Counted from the stretch's first letter, positions 1 through 9,421 are shown. The stretch is DNA of 64,000 nt from CAZUAQ01 sp964618455 (GCA_964618455.1 CAZUAQ010000025.1:1-64000), one strand, 5' to 3'. Program-made: numbers and translations. Notes: generated by a model from the letters alone, not told the origin.

Positions 1-247
1 CCAAAGCCGGGAGGGACCTACATAGAAAGTGGTATCATGGTTGGGGGCGGGTCAAACCCTCAACCCTGCTTTGGGAAGCTGCTTGATTCACTCGGTGGTC
101 TGGAAGACAAGTACCGACGCTTATCAAGCAATATGGCGTAGAACTCATGGGAATTGGAGATGGCTGCGGGCGGCGTCAGGATTGCTCAGGTGGGCATTGG
201 CCGGAGTACGCCGCCAGTATTGACATCACCGCCGATAATCGATAAGG

Positions 248-259
248 TACGACATTGTA
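248..259. promoter_or_regulatory. Candidate operator, copy 1
   Basis: The 12-mer TACGACATTGTA lies 36 bases before the first His-rich gene. The equivalent place before its paralog has TACGACAATGTA (10206-10217). The core ACA-W-TGT is a palindrome. This may be a metal-regulator site, but it could simply be conserved because the whole region is a duplication. Confidence 0.25.
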
Positions 260-295
260 GGACAGGGTTTTCTTAGTTGGGGTGGCCCACGAGTA

Positions 296-652
296 ATGTC
301 TCGACGGTATTTCCGGTTTCTGGTGCTTCTTAGTTTTCTCCCCTCGGCGATGGGAGTGGTGCTCGCGATGCATCAACACCAGGACCACTCTGTCGAGTGC
401 TGTGACCATGACCATACTGAAGGGTCGGGTGACCCCTCTGAGGATCCCGCCGATCCCCCGCTTCCTCACGATCACTCATCGTGCGCTTTATGCCACGCCC
501 TGAAAGCCGGGTTCGTGGCCTCCGTGACGCCTCCGGCTGTGGCGAGCGACGCTCAACCACTCCCTTTGAGAACGGAGTGGCAATCCTCTCAAATTGTCCC
601 TGCTCCAGAATCTCCCCAACCCATCTCCGGCCGTGCTCCCCCGATCGCCTGA
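296..652 (+). CDS. Small secreted His/Cys-rich protein
   Basis: The product has 118 residues. Residues 6-24 are hydrophobic and look like a signal peptide or single membrane segment. After this comes a His/Asp/Cys-rich stretch (residues about 26-60, with HQHQDH and CCDHDH) and a conserved CALCHAL motif. It resembles the DUF2946-type small proteins of metal loci in general style. A close paralog lies at 10254-10607. The CxxC and the histidines suggest extracytoplasmic binding of zinc or copper; this is inferred, not shown. It stands alone, followed by a pseudopilin gene. Confidence 0.7.
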   Translation: MSRRYFRFLVLLSFLPSAMGVVLAMHQHQDHSVECCDHDHTEGSGDPSEDPADPPLPHDHSSCALCHALKAGFVASVTPPAVASDAQPLPLRTEWQSSQIVPAPESPQPISGRAPPIA

Positions 653-800
653 CAGGACTCACTCCTCATCCACCTGAGCTTTCTGCGGATGTGCTGCGCT
701 CTCCGAGCGCGCGACATTCGCAGGGGCATCCCCAGGAAGTATCCATACAAATGAAATCCCTCGCTCTGGTCGGCAACATGTCGTTCCAATGGAGCTAGCA

Positions 801-1544
801 ATGAAGCGATTTCGCGCATTTACCTTGATCGAGGTGTTGGTGGTCGTGGCTATCATCGCGCTGCTCGTAGCAATCCTGATTCCATCGCTTAGCGCCGCGC
901 GCATGTCCGCTCGCCGTTCCCAGTCGGCAAGCAATATGCGGCAGATCGGCATCGCGATGCAGATGTATACGCAGGATCACAAGGGCCACATGCCTTTTTC
1001 CACGCATGCCAACGCCGCCTGGAAATCCTGGATATTCACGCTCGCTGGTGGGAAGAACCCTGCGACGGGAAAGAGGAGTTCGAGGTATCTCGGCGGTGTC
1101 GACGAGGTGCGGATTTGTCCGGCGGATCCCAAAGCGCGCGAGCGTTTGGAAAACCAGGGTACCAGCTACACCTTGAATGAATACGTCGTCGTTCCGAAAG
1201 TCGATCCGTTCGGCAACGTGGTGGAGGACTTCACGAACGCACACCGTTGGAAGTTCCCAACCCGGACCGTCACCACGTTCATTCTTGCGGATCATCGAGG
1301 CTACGGCCCGACCGAGGATCACACCCACTCCCGTAACTGGTTTCCACCGTATGCCGGCGTCACGTGGGACAAGGTTCGGAGAGACATCCAGGTGGATCGC
1401 TTTCGGACGGGACGCTACGCAGACGACAACACGAAGGGATCGACGCTGCTCCTGTATGGTGACACTCACGTGGAGACCGTTAATGCGAAGTCCTTGAAGG
1501 ACCGGTGTGACACCGGTTTCGACTTTGCGAAGCCTCCGCAGTGA
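801..1544 (+). CDS. Pseudopilin-like protein with prepilin N-terminus
   Basis: From the ATG at 801 (GGAG six bases upstream) the protein is about 247 residues. It opens MKRFRAFTLIEVLVVVAI, the classic type IV prepilin/type II secretion cleavage and methylation signal with Glu after the cleavage site, followed by a hydrophobic helix. The rest resembles planctomycete H-X9-DG pseudopilins: Cys-Pro (ICPAD), a GDTHVETV segment near the end, and QMYTQDHKGHMP after the helix. It would be cut by a prepilin peptidase and placed in a pseudopilus. A relative lies at 40796-41626. An ATG at 789 is less likely. Confidence 0.85.
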   Translation: MKRFRAFTLIEVLVVVAIIALLVAILIPSLSAARMSARRSQSASNMRQIGIAMQMYTQDHKGHMPFSTHANAAWKSWIFTLAGGKNPATGKRSSRYLGGVDEVRICPADPKARERLENQGTSYTLNEYVVVPKVDPFGNVVEDFTNAHRWKFPTRTVTTFILADHRGYGPTEDHTHSRNWFPPYAGVTWDKVRRDIQVDRFRTGRYADDNTKGSTLLLYGDTHVETVNAKSLKDRCDTGFDFAKPPQ

Positions 1545-1589
1545 GGCCTCGAGATCGGCGAATCAATTATGAAGATCGGAGTATCCAAC

Positions 1590-2567
1590 ATGAAGAATCG
1601 AATGAGAACACGTATAACTGCAGCCGCCGCGGTTATCTCCATTGCCATCCCAACGGCGTTCGGTCAGGTCAAGATAAGCAGCGTGGTCACGACGTTCTAC
1701 TTCGGCGTGGAAACGCCGCTGCCGAACCCCGATCACCCCGACACGGTGGACATTTTTCACACGGATTTGAACCTACCGTATAGCGGATGCCAGTGGAATT
1801 TGGCCGTTTCCCACGATGATCTGCCGCCGACACCCGAAAACCCCGATGGGGATCGATTGATCGATCCGGAAGACGCGCTGATCTACGTCAATCCTAACGC
1901 ACGGTTTAATCTGCCTTCGATTCCGGCCGGGTTTGAGTTCATCGGCGCGACACCGGGGGAGGATTTCTGGATTCTTCCCCAGAGCCAGAATCCCAACGTG
2001 TTGTGGATCGGTACTCAATCTGAGGACTCGATGACGCCGGCCGACCTGGCGGCACTGGCGCCGTGGAATCCGGGCGATCCCCGAGCCGGTGCCGATGTGA
2101 CCTCCAAGTGGTTTCGCTTACAGCTCGTCGATGTCCGTGGCCCTGCGGACGGGCACTTTTCCTGGTGGCAGACTGATTTTTCCGGGACTCCCGTCGTCTA
2201 CATGTCCACTTTCGATGGTGGGGTCACCGAGGAAGACGTCTATCACGAGTTTGCCGGGGGGCATCAGCACATGAACCTGGGATTTACCAAGCCGGGTCTG
2301 TATGAGGTGGATTTCCAGGTGTCCACGTATCTGGTCGGACAGTTGAATGAACCGCGTTTTGACGAAGACGGGGACGGCGACGTCGATCAAACCGATTTCG
2401 CGGCATTTCAGCGTTGCATTTCCGGAGAGGGAAAAGCGTATGTGTGCGGATGCGAATGGGCTGACGGTGACGTCGACGGCGATGTCGACCCCGATGACTA
2501 CACACGTTTTCAAACATGTACGTCGGGTCCGACGATCAGTGCTGATCCCGGATGCGACGATGATTGA
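1590..2567 (+). CDS. Secreted choice-of-anchor M-like protein with dockerin-like tail
   Basis: The ATG at 1590 has GGAG eight bases upstream and gives about 325 residues. There is a signal peptide (AAAAVISIAIPTAFG), a beta-rich domain resembling the choice-of-anchor M/actinobacterial surface-anchored repeat, with the hallmark GGHQHMNLGFTKPGLYEV, and two dockerin-like calcium loops (DEDGDGDVDQTDF and DVDGDVDPDDY) with paired cysteines ending ADPGCDDD. In Actinobacteria such domains sit near zinc or manganese ABC transporters. The next gene is a paralog with a different tail. A role as an extracellular metal-binding protein is inferred from family and neighbours. Confidence 0.75.
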   Translation: MKNRMRTRITAAAAVISIAIPTAFGQVKISSVVTTFYFGVETPLPNPDHPDTVDIFHTDLNLPYSGCQWNLAVSHDDLPPTPENPDGDRLIDPEDALIYVNPNARFNLPSIPAGFEFIGATPGEDFWILPQSQNPNVLWIGTQSEDSMTPADLAALAPWNPGDPRAGADVTSKWFRLQLVDVRGPADGHFSWWQTDFSGTPVVYMSTFDGGVTEEDVYHEFAGGHQHMNLGFTKPGLYEVDFQVSTYLVGQLNEPRFDEDGDGDVDQTDFAAFQRCISGEGKAYVCGCEWADGDVDGDVDPDDYTRFQTCTSGPTISADPGCDDD

Positions 2568-2740
2568 ATCATGACCGACCAACAGGTCAAAGGAGGTGAA
2601 CACCGAGGATTTTCGCGTGGGCAGAAAAGAGAGAGACCCTGCCCCATATGTGCAACCTTGTTCCGGCACGGTATTGCCGGAGGTTACGTTCTGAAACAGA
2701 AATCTCTCTCGTAAGAAGCACATTGAAAGGAACTATTGTC

Positions 2741-3469
2741 ATGAGGAATTGCATGATTGTAAAGCTCTCGATGGTGGCCGTTGTGGCCATGTCTGCCGGG
2801 GTTACCCAAGCCGACCTGTATACCTCCGGTCACGGCGACATCGGTATCGCCTATGAAGCTGGATCGTGGGATCTGCACTGGCATCTGGGCCATACCGCGA
2901 TCGTGGACGGTAACCCGGTCGGCAACTTCCCGGACGGCGAGGAGTTCGAGCCCGGTGACCTCACCGCGTTCGTCGATGACCCGAGCGTGCTCCGCCCGGC
3001 CGGGGCGCAGTGGGACCCGATCGGCAACGCCGCGGGCGATCCGATCTGGTTCCTGCCGCAGAGCAATGACCCGGCCAAGCCGTTTCTCGGCATCGCGGCC
3101 GAAGAGGTGGACAACGGCGTTTTCGTGGGCGACCAAGTCACACTGACGCTGACCGGCCTCAGCGGCCCGGGTGAGTTCTCGCTGTGGCAGACCCCTCTCG
3201 GTGGACCGAACTTCTTCATGTCGTCGTATGACGGCATCAGTGCGGCGGACTCGATGACAGTATCCGTCGGTGGTCACGACCACTACAACTTCGGTTTCAC
3301 CGCGCCCGGTTTGTACGAGGTAGAGCTAACGGCCTCGGGTGACCTTGTCGGCGGAGGGTCGACCAGTGGTTCGGGGACGTACCAGTTCCAGGTCTTGCCC
3401 GAGCCGGCGTCACTGGCGCTCCTGGGCCTCGGCGGGATCGGACTGATTCGCCGGACGAGACGCGCCTGA
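2741..3469 (+). CDS. PEP-CTERM choice-of-anchor M-like surface protein
   Basis: The start at 2741 follows GAAAGG and opens a signal peptide (MIVKLSMVAVVAMSAG). The body (242 residues) has SGHGDIGIAY near the N-terminus, a WDLHWHLGH segment, and GGHDHYNFGFTAPGLYEVEL, the signature of the choice-of-anchor M type domain. The tail is a PEP-CTERM signal: LPEP, a hydrophobic stretch and RRTRRA, for sorting by exosortase. It is a paralog of the preceding gene, which has a dockerin-like tail instead. The several HxH motifs fit zinc binding, as does the setting; this is inference. Confidence 0.8.
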   Translation: MRNCMIVKLSMVAVVAMSAGVTQADLYTSGHGDIGIAYEAGSWDLHWHLGHTAIVDGNPVGNFPDGEEFEPGDLTAFVDDPSVLRPAGAQWDPIGNAAGDPIWFLPQSNDPAKPFLGIAAEEVDNGVFVGDQVTLTLTGLSGPGEFSLWQTPLGGPNFFMSSYDGISAADSMTVSVGGHDHYNFGFTAPGLYEVELTASGDLVGGGSTSGSGTYQFQVLPEPASLALLGLGGIGLIRRTRRA

Positions 3470-3523
3470 GTGCACCAGCCGGGTTGACCATTGATCCGAC
3501 AGGAGGGGATTGATGGTCCGCGA

Positions 3524-3565
3524 CCGAGGCTTCGTGGGGTGCCTGCACCACCACGAAAGCCTCGG
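3524..3565 (+). terminator. Strong hairpin after PEP-CTERM gene
   Basis: A 14-base arm at 3524-3537 (CCGAGGCTTCGTGG) pairs with 3551-3565, with a single bulged A and a 13-base loop. It lies 55 bases after the stop of the PEP-CTERM gene. No T-run follows, so it may be a non-canonical terminator or an mRNA-stabilising hairpin. Confidence 0.45.
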
Positions 3566-3638
3566 GCCGCGCGGCTGAATGGAAAACTACAGATTGGGCG
3601 AGAGCCCCTGAAGGACAATTACAGCGGAGGCGCCAGCC

Positions 3639-3863
3639 ATGTCAGTTACTCAAGGTGTCGTTATCACATTCCGACTCGATGTGCACATCGCTCGGATTCT
3701 GCAGAACATGCCGAATCGCTCCGCGTTTATTCGGCAGTCCATTGAACAGGCATTGGGCAATGTTTGTCCGATGTGCAGCGGATCGGGTTGCAGAGATCAC
3801 CATCATGTTGGCTCGGGCCCATCCACCCATACCACACAGACAATTGATGTGAAGGGCACATGA
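3639..3863 (+). CDS. Small ribbon-helix-helix protein with Cys/His tail
   Basis: The protein has 74 residues with a good GGAGG site eight bases before the ATG. Residues 7-40 (VVITFRLDVHIARIL..MPNRSAFIRQSIEQAL) match the beta-strand, helix, turn, helix plan of CopG/Arc/NikR-like DNA-binding proteins. The tail has CPMCSGSGC followed by DHHH, a CxxC zinc-ribbon-like motif as in DnaJ. Such a protein could be a metal-responsive repressor for this cluster. No ligand domain like that of NikR is present; the tail would have to be the sensor. The function is inferred. Confidence 0.65.
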   Translation: MSVTQGVVITFRLDVHIARILQNMPNRSAFIRQSIEQALGNVCPMCSGSGCRDHHHVGSGPSTHTTQTIDVKGT

Positions 3864-3912
3864 CCCCCACAGCCTTGATGTGCCTGATCCATCGGGCATT
3901 GGAGTGACAGGC

Positions 3913-4542
3913 ATGACAGACACTCAGTCCAGCAATACTGCAGAGGCCACCTTGCGGCTGGTATTGGATCGGACTTCCATGGGTTCGTCTACAGGAAGCT
4001 CGGATGCTCCCGGCTTGGGGATGTCCGCATGGACCGACTGGTTCGGCGTCGTCGCTTCGATCGCGTGCGCCATTCACTGTGCCGCCATGCCGTTCGTCAT
4101 CGCGTTCTTGCCCGCGATGGGGCTGACATTCCTGGGCGATGCGTTCTTTCACAAGGTGATGGTCGTGGTGTGCTCGCTTCTCGCCATCGCGGCGTTCGTA
4201 CCCGGTTGGCGGCGACATCGTCGTGTGTTGCCGGGGGGCGTCGCCGCTGTGGGTTTGGCCTTGATCACCACGGCTGCTTTTGCCTTGGAGTGTGGTGGTT
4301 GCCCAACAATGACGCTGGCGTCGGAATCTTCTTCGCCCGCAACAGTGGACGAAGAGTCTCATTGTGCATTGTGCGTTGAGGCGGGCGTTGGATCTGACGC
4401 GACGTTGGCTTCAGACGGGGCAACCCCTTGGGTTCTCTCGTCGTTGATTCCCTTCGTCACTCCGCTGGGTGGATTGCTCTTAGTCTCGGCCCACTTGGCC
4501 AATCGGCGGTATTCATGCCGGTGCGGTTGCTGCCCGAAGTGA
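3913..4542 (+). CDS. MerC-like membrane protein
   Basis: The start at 3913 has GGAG eight bases upstream, giving 209 residues. The core DWFGVVASIACAIHCAAMP followed by three more hydrophobic stretches is the MerC-type four-helix membrane domain; the CAIHC motif in helix 1 is typical. The loop between helices 3 and 4 has extra cysteines and acidic residues (ECGGCP, CALC), and the C-terminus ends CRCGCCPK. MerC-like proteins move mercury in mer operons, but chromosomal versions are often found with zinc-limitation genes. The extended Cys-rich loops are unusual. Metal transport or binding is likely; which metal is not certain. Confidence 0.75.
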   Translation: MTDTQSSNTAEATLRLVLDRTSMGSSTGSSDAPGLGMSAWTDWFGVVASIACAIHCAAMPFVIAFLPAMGLTFLGDAFFHKVMVVVCSLLAIAAFVPGWRRHRRVLPGGVAAVGLALITTAAFALECGGCPTMTLASESSSPATVDEESHCALCVEAGVGSDATLASDGATPWVLSSLIPFVTPLGGLLLVSAHLANRRYSCRCGCCPK

Positions 4543-4629
4543 CATCATCGGCCCTTGTAGGCTTGTGTCCAGTGGTGTTGACGAACCGTCGGGCCGGGTA
4601 ACTGCTTCGTTCTGAATTCAAATGAGATC

Positions 4630-7242
4630 ATGTCACAGTCACTCAAGATAGATCGAGTTCCCTTCTACGGCGCGTTAATGCTGGCCTTGTTCAGCGGTTG
4701 CGCGGCGCTGGGGCATCAACTGCTCTGGACGCGGCGCATGATCGACCTGCTGGGGGCCAGCAGCGAGTCCATCACGTGCGTGCTGGGGTGCTTCTTCTTC
4801 GGTCTGGCCGTGGGGGCATGGCTTGCTTCACGGATCCTGCGGCGGGGTTGCTCGCGACCTTGGCGGGCGGTGGCGAGAGCCGAACTCGCCGTGGCCGCGC
4901 TGGCCGTCCCCGCCATATTCCTGCCGAGTTGGACGGACTGGCTGTGGCCCGCAATCGGGGCGGAACGGCTGACCAGCGGCGTGGGTGGAACGATCAAGCT
5001 CGTACTGTCGGTACTTGTCGTTCTCTCGCCGGCGGTTGCCATGGGCTTGGTCCTGCCGTTCATGGTCACGGCCTTGTCTGGGACAGACGCGATCGCATCG
5101 CGCCGGAGGTTGTGGTTGTATGCCATCAACACGCTGGGCGGGGCTGCGGGTGTCGTCCTGGTCGCCGGCGTGCTGCTACATGCTGTCGGAGCGTTTCGCT
5201 CGATGCTCCTGGTTGCCGGTTTGAACCTTGCCATAGCAATAGGAGCCTGGTACCTCGATCGTACGAGATCACCCCGCGCATCGGCATCGCCTGTCGCAGA
5301 CCCTGTCGGCGCGAAACCCGGCGACGAGGAAATGCGGCATCGCAACCGGCTTCTGCTGATGCTGGCCCTGTGTTCCGGCGGTGCCATCCTCGCGATGGAA
5401 GTGCTCGCGGTGGAAATGATCATGCTGGTGGCGCCGCTGTCCTACCATGCACCGGCGGTGATTCTGTTCACGGTCATCCTGGTGCTGGGCCTGGCGGCAC
5501 CGGTCGCACCGCGATTGCTTCGTTGGTGCCCCGACAGAAGTTTGACACTGGCGCTCGTGCTCGCAGCATCTGCCGTCATCGTATCGCTCACGCCGGCGAT
5601 GTTCATGGCCGTGGCGATTAAGACCGGAGGCGTGCAACCGGCGACGAGCCTACTACTGTTCCTGCTGAAGCTTGGCGCCCTGGTGCTGTTTACGCTGGGG
5701 CCTGCGGTGTTCGTGACCGGCCTGGTGTTCCCGATCGTTCTCGCGGCGGCCGATCGCGATAGCGGCGGCATCGCCGGGCGGCGCTGGGGCCTACTCCTTG
5801 CCGTCAACGGCCTGGGCGGCCTGATCGGTGCCGAAGCGGCGTACCACATCATCCTGCCTGCGTTCGGTGTCCACGCCGGGATCGGCATGATCGCCTTGGG
5901 CTACGGTGTGGTCGCGACTTTCGTGGCGATCCATCGCGGTATCGTCGCCCATACGTGGCGATTGCCCGTGACGTGTGTGACATGTACTTTGGCAGTCGGC
6001 ATATTTTGTGGGCTCTACCTGCAACACCTGCCGCACCTGAATCCACATCTCAAGGTGCGTACTATCGCCGAGTTGCGCGGCCGCGATGGAATCTTGGCCG
6101 TCATAGAAGGGAAGAAGATCGGTCGCGCGATCATCGCCTCAAACCAGTATATCCTGGGCAGTACCAGCGTCCGATACGACCAGGAGCGGCAGGCTCACAT
6201 TCCACTGCTTTTGCATCCGAATCCGCAGCAGGTCGGGTTCATCGGCCTGGCCACCGGAATCACGCCGGGGGCGGCTTTGCAGCACGGCGCGGTCGAACAA
6301 ATCACGGCGGTCGAGCTTTCGTCGCTGGTCGTCAAAGCCGCCGACGAGCACTTCGGGAAGTTCAACCATGAGGTCACACGCAAACCGCGCGTTCGCGTCG
6401 TTATTGAGGATGGCAGGACGTTCATGGCCGCCCAGCCGGCAGGGTATGACGTGATCGTCGGCGACCTGTTCCTACCCTGGGGTCCCGGCGAGGGTCGGCT
6501 GTACAGCATCGAGCACTTTCGATCCGTTCGTTCTGCCTTGCGTCCCGGAGGTGTGTTCTGCCAGTGGCTGGCCATGTATCAACTGACACCCGAGCAGTTC
6601 GACGTCATTGCCGCCACGTTCCACCGCGTGTTCCCGCGAACGTTCCTGTTCCGCAACAGACTGCAGCCTGACATGCCCTCCCTGGCGTTGGTCGGATTCA
6701 TGGACGACGACCTCGATTGGTCGATCGTGACTGAGCGATGTCGTCAGGAGCGCCGGCACGGACAGGTTCTCGATCCGATCGTGCGCCATGCCGAAGGGTT
6801 GGGCATACTTTATCTGGGGCCGTGGGCGGACACAGGTCTACAGGAGGTCAACACGCTCGACAACCTGTGGATCGAATTGGACGCCGTCCGCGAGCGAATC
6901 ACCGGCAATCCGGGAACGAAGTACCTCACCGGACCTCCATGGGTGAGTTACTTGAATCAGGTTCTCGGGCGGCAAGGCATTGGCGACAATATGCACGAAC
7001 AGATGCACCTGGGGCTTGCATTAACAGAGTGGGAGCTGGCGGCTCGTGCGCGGCATACAGCCGCAGGGGCGTTGGCGCGCCGTATTGCCGCCTCCGTTCC
7101 GAACAGTCTGCGGGCAGACATCGAGGCCGATTGGGAACGCTGGCCGGGTGCACGGCCTTTGCAGCAGTTTATCACAACAGACGACAGTTTGATCTCGGAT
7201 CGGCCGAGACGGTCATCGCGAGGCGTGTCATTCCAAAGGTAA
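4630..7242 (+). CDS. Membrane-fused spermidine-synthase-like protein
   Basis: The protein has 870 residues. The first about 460 hold roughly a dozen hydrophobic helices (MFS-like) and the later part (about residues 490-720) holds a spermidine-synthase-type Rossmann fold: VGFIGLATGITPGA (AdoMet or dcAdoMet loop), EDGRTFMAAQPAGYDVIVGD and PGGVFCQW. Such fused proteins are common in Planctomycetota and Proteobacteria; their true substrate is usually unknown, and polyamine synthesis should not be assumed. The next gene starts four bases after its stop, so it is co-transcribed with a COG0523 GTPase. A decayed copy of residues about 293-444 lies at 33097-33550. Confidence 0.85.
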   Translation: MSQSLKIDRVPFYGALMLALFSGCAALGHQLLWTRRMIDLLGASSESITCVLGCFFFGLAVGAWLASRILRRGCSRPWRAVARAELAVAALAVPAIFLPSWTDWLWPAIGAERLTSGVGGTIKLVLSVLVVLSPAVAMGLVLPFMVTALSGTDAIASRRRLWLYAINTLGGAAGVVLVAGVLLHAVGAFRSMLLVAGLNLAIAIGAWYLDRTRSPRASASPVADPVGAKPGDEEMRHRNRLLLMLALCSGGAILAMEVLAVEMIMLVAPLSYHAPAVILFTVILVLGLAAPVAPRLLRWCPDRSLTLALVLAASAVIVSLTPAMFMAVAIKTGGVQPATSLLLFLLKLGALVLFTLGPAVFVTGLVFPIVLAAADRDSGGIAGRRWGLLLAVNGLGGLIGAEAAYHIILPAFGVHAGIGMIALGYGVVATFVAIHRGIVAHTWRLPVTCVTCTLAVGIFCGLYLQHLPHLNPHLKVRTIAELRGRDGILAVIEGKKIGRAIIASNQYILGSTSVRYDQERQAHIPLLLHPNPQQVGFIGLATGITPGAALQHGAVEQITAVELSSLVVKAADEHFGKFNHEVTRKPRVRVVIEDGRTFMAAQPAGYDVIVGDLFLPWGPGEGRLYSIEHFRSVRSALRPGGVFCQWLAMYQLTPEQFDVIAATFHRVFPRTFLFRNRLQPDMPSLALVGFMDDDLDWSIVTERCRQERRHGQVLDPIVRHAEGLGILYLGPWADTGLQEVNTLDNLWIELDAVRERITGNPGTKYLTGPPWVSYLNQVLGRQGIGDNMHEQMHLGLALTEWELAARARHTAAGALARRIAASVPNSLRADIEADWERWPGARPLQQFITTDDSLISDRPRRSSRGVSFQR

Positions 7243-7246
7243 AAAC

Positions 7247-8485
7247 ATGACGAAGTTACCAGTTACCGTTCTGAGTGGCTTTTTAGGCTCCGGCAAAACC
7301 ACGCTGCTCACGCACGTACTCAACAACCGCGAGGGGTTGAGGGTCGCCGTGATCGTCAACGACATGAGCGAAATCAATATTGACTCGCGGTTGCTCCGCG
7401 ATCAGGTGAGACTTGAGCACGCGGAGGAGCGGCTGGTCGAAATGACGAACGGTTGCATCTGCTGCACGCTGCGCGAGGACCTGATCGTGGAGGTGGCCCG
7501 GCTCGCCTCTGAGGGGCGCTTCGACCATCTGCTGATTGAGTCCACAGGCATCGGTGAACCCATGCCCGTCGCCGCCACCTTCGAGTTTCGGGACGAAGCC
7601 GGCATGTCTCTCGGTGACATCGCCCAAATCGATACGATGGTGACCGTGGTGGACGCCTCACGCTTTCTGAATGACTTTGACAGCTCGGAGGAGCTCAGGG
7701 AGCGCCAGCTTGAAGTCGATCCTGAAGATGAGCGAACCATCGTGGACCTTCTCACAGACCAGGTCGAGTTCGCAAACGTCATCGTGATCAATAAGTGTGA
7801 TCTCGTTCCCGCAGGCGAAGTCGACCGGCTGCGCGGCATTCTCAAGCACTTGAATCCCGAGGCACGGTTGATCGTCACCGAGCGGGGACGAGTCCGACCG
7901 GGCGAGATCATTGGCGCGCATCTCTACGACCCTGAGAAGGCGGAGAATATGGCGGGATGGGCCAAGGAACTCATGGGCATACACACCCCGGAGACCGAGG
8001 AGTACGGCATCAGCAGTTTTGTTTATCGTCGCCGGTGCCCCTTTCATCCAGCTCGACTCATGGCGCTGCTTGAAGCCGGATTGACCGGGGTGATGCGCTC
8101 AAAAGGCTACATCTGGGTGGCATCGCGTGTCGAGTTCTGCGGGCTATGGTCGCAGGCAGGTTCGTCGTTGATGATCGACCGGGCGGGCCACTGGTTCGCC
8201 GCAGTCGACAAGGCCGACTGGCCGGATGATCCGGAAACCCGGCAGTGGATTCACGACAACTGGGACCCCCAGGTCGGGGATTGCCGGCAGGAAATCGTGT
8301 TCATCGGAGTGGGGATGGATCGTGACTCGATCGAAGCCTCTCTGGACGCGGCACTCCTGACACAGGACGAGGTGACTCTCGGTCCGGAGGCGTGGAAGGC
8401 ATTCCCCGACCCGATGCCGCCCTGGGATCCGGAGGATTTGGAGAGTCAGTCGCCGAGCATGTCGGCCTCAGGAGCAAGTGAGTGA
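7247..8485 (+). CDS. COG0523 (CobW/ZNG1-type) GTPase
   Basis: The protein has 412 residues and full COG0523 signatures: Walker A GFLGSGKTTLL (11-21), the metal-binding GCICCT (Cys70, Cys72, Cys73), ESTGIGEP (98-105), NKCDL (182-186) and a CobW C-terminal domain ending near VFIGVGMDRDSI. These GTPases insert zinc, cobalt or other metals into client enzymes; zinc-limitation members are often next to Zur-regulated genes. The neighbours (MerC-like, His-rich and surface metal-binding-like proteins) favour a zinc role of ZigA type. It starts four bases after the spermidine-synthase-like gene. Confidence 0.9.
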   Translation: MTKLPVTVLSGFLGSGKTTLLTHVLNNREGLRVAVIVNDMSEINIDSRLLRDQVRLEHAEERLVEMTNGCICCTLREDLIVEVARLASEGRFDHLLIESTGIGEPMPVAATFEFRDEAGMSLGDIAQIDTMVTVVDASRFLNDFDSSEELRERQLEVDPEDERTIVDLLTDQVEFANVIVINKCDLVPAGEVDRLRGILKHLNPEARLIVTERGRVRPGEIIGAHLYDPEKAENMAGWAKELMGIHTPETEEYGISSFVYRRRCPFHPARLMALLEAGLTGVMRSKGYIWVASRVEFCGLWSQAGSSLMIDRAGHWFAAVDKADWPDDPETRQWIHDNWDPQVGDCRQEIVFIGVGMDRDSIEASLDAALLTQDEVTLGPEAWKAFPDPMPPWDPEDLESQSPSMSASGASE

Positions 8486-8603
8486 TTCTGCGGGCAGTTC
8501 TCACGCAGTCAATCGCCCGCACTTCGGTTGGGGCCTGACCGGCAAAGGACAAGTTAGTGGCAAGTGCAACCTCCCAGGGATACTTCGCACGGTGGGCCGG
8601 GTT

Positions 8604-9311
8604 ATGAAGAGAGCGCGAATCGATTCACTGTTGTCGTACCGCAGCAGGCTGCGGTTTGATCCCATTCGTTCGGGCAGGAATGGGGGCGCATCATCCCTGC
8701 GGTCGTTGCCAAGGATCTTCTCGGGCACGCGTTGCATTCCGCCAATTCATCGTCGACCCAAGGCCCGCCGCCCGTGGGCCAACAGGACGATTCGCGTGCT
8801 CGGGACCACCCTGCTGGATCAGCAACTCTGGTGTCTGGGCCGGGATATCGTCCGCTCCGAAGGGAACCTTCTCATTCAATACGGTTTGAACAAGAGCAGC
8901 CCTCCTGCCGGCGAGCGAGGCAGAAGCAGCTACCACGAGCTTTCAGGCGGCACATCGCTCGTCCTCTGGGGCTGGGGTGTCTTTGTTGGCGCGGAGGTAC
9001 TTGGCGGATTGATCCTGAAGCGGTACGCCTTCCAGCCCCTTTTTGCCCACTCTTATCGCCCCCCCCTGCATGTCTGGCATTGGGACGATTTGCAGGGGTA
9101 TGAACGCCCAGCCGGTTCGGACGACGAGGTGCGGGCGGCGCAACTGATGCAACGTTTCGCTGACTGGGTCATCGGCTATGAGACCTGGGTGCAGCGGGAA
9201 TTCGGCGTGTCTTATCGGGCGGCGTCCCTTGCAGGCTGGCGCCGCAAGGGCATTGAGCCCGAGAGCATGCTGGGCTCATGGAATGTACTTCGTCAAGGGC
9301 TAAGAATATGA
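8604..9311 (+). CDS. Uncharacterised protein with LDQQLWCLGRD core
   Basis: I do not recognise a named family with certainty. The well-conserved-looking part starts LLDQQLWCLGRDIVRSEGNL and continues with GTSLVLWGWGVFVG, YRPPLHVWHWDDL and a C-terminus rich in Trp and Arg. The N-terminal part after the ATG at 8604 is Arg-rich and low in protein character, so translation may really start at the GTG at 8796 (AGGA eight bases upstream; about 171 residues) or even at the GTG at 8478 overlapping the GTPase gene. Its place directly after a COG0523 GTPase suggests a partner or client in metal handling. No signal peptide is seen. Confidence 0.6.
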   Translation: MKRARIDSLLSYRSRLRFDPIRSGRNGGASSLRSLPRIFSGTRCIPPIHRRPKARRPWANRTIRVLGTTLLDQQLWCLGRDIVRSEGNLLIQYGLNKSSPPAGERGRSSYHELSGGTSLVLWGWGVFVGAEVLGGLILKRYAFQPLFAHSYRPPLHVWHWDDLQGYERPAGSDDEVRAAQLMQRFADWVIGYETWVQREFGVSYRAASLAGWRRKGIEPESMLGSWNVLRQGLRI

Positions 9312-9421
9312 AACGCGCGATCATGACACAGGTCATCAACGCCATTCCTGCTCGCGCGGCTTGCGGATCATACTTTCGCTCGGCTCTGGGAACCCTCTGC
9401 AGGACATTGCAGAGGATGTTG

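Larger units (their letters stand above)
205..801 (+). repeat. Duplicated small-gene module, copy 1
   Basis: The upstream region, the His-rich small gene and the short leader of the following gene are similar to 10160-10753. Both copies share the stretch reading acgagtaatgt at the start codon and a leader of the form ggcaacatg...atgga.ata/cta.gcaATG in front of the next gene. The next gene differs in the two copies: a pseudopilin here and a DUF58 protein in the other. The similarity was seen by eye; its exact ends are approximate. Confidence 0.6.

Noticed and set aside
4630..7242. True spermidine synthase
   Set aside because: The membrane-fused form and metal-gene context do not support polyamine synthesis; only the fold is claimed.
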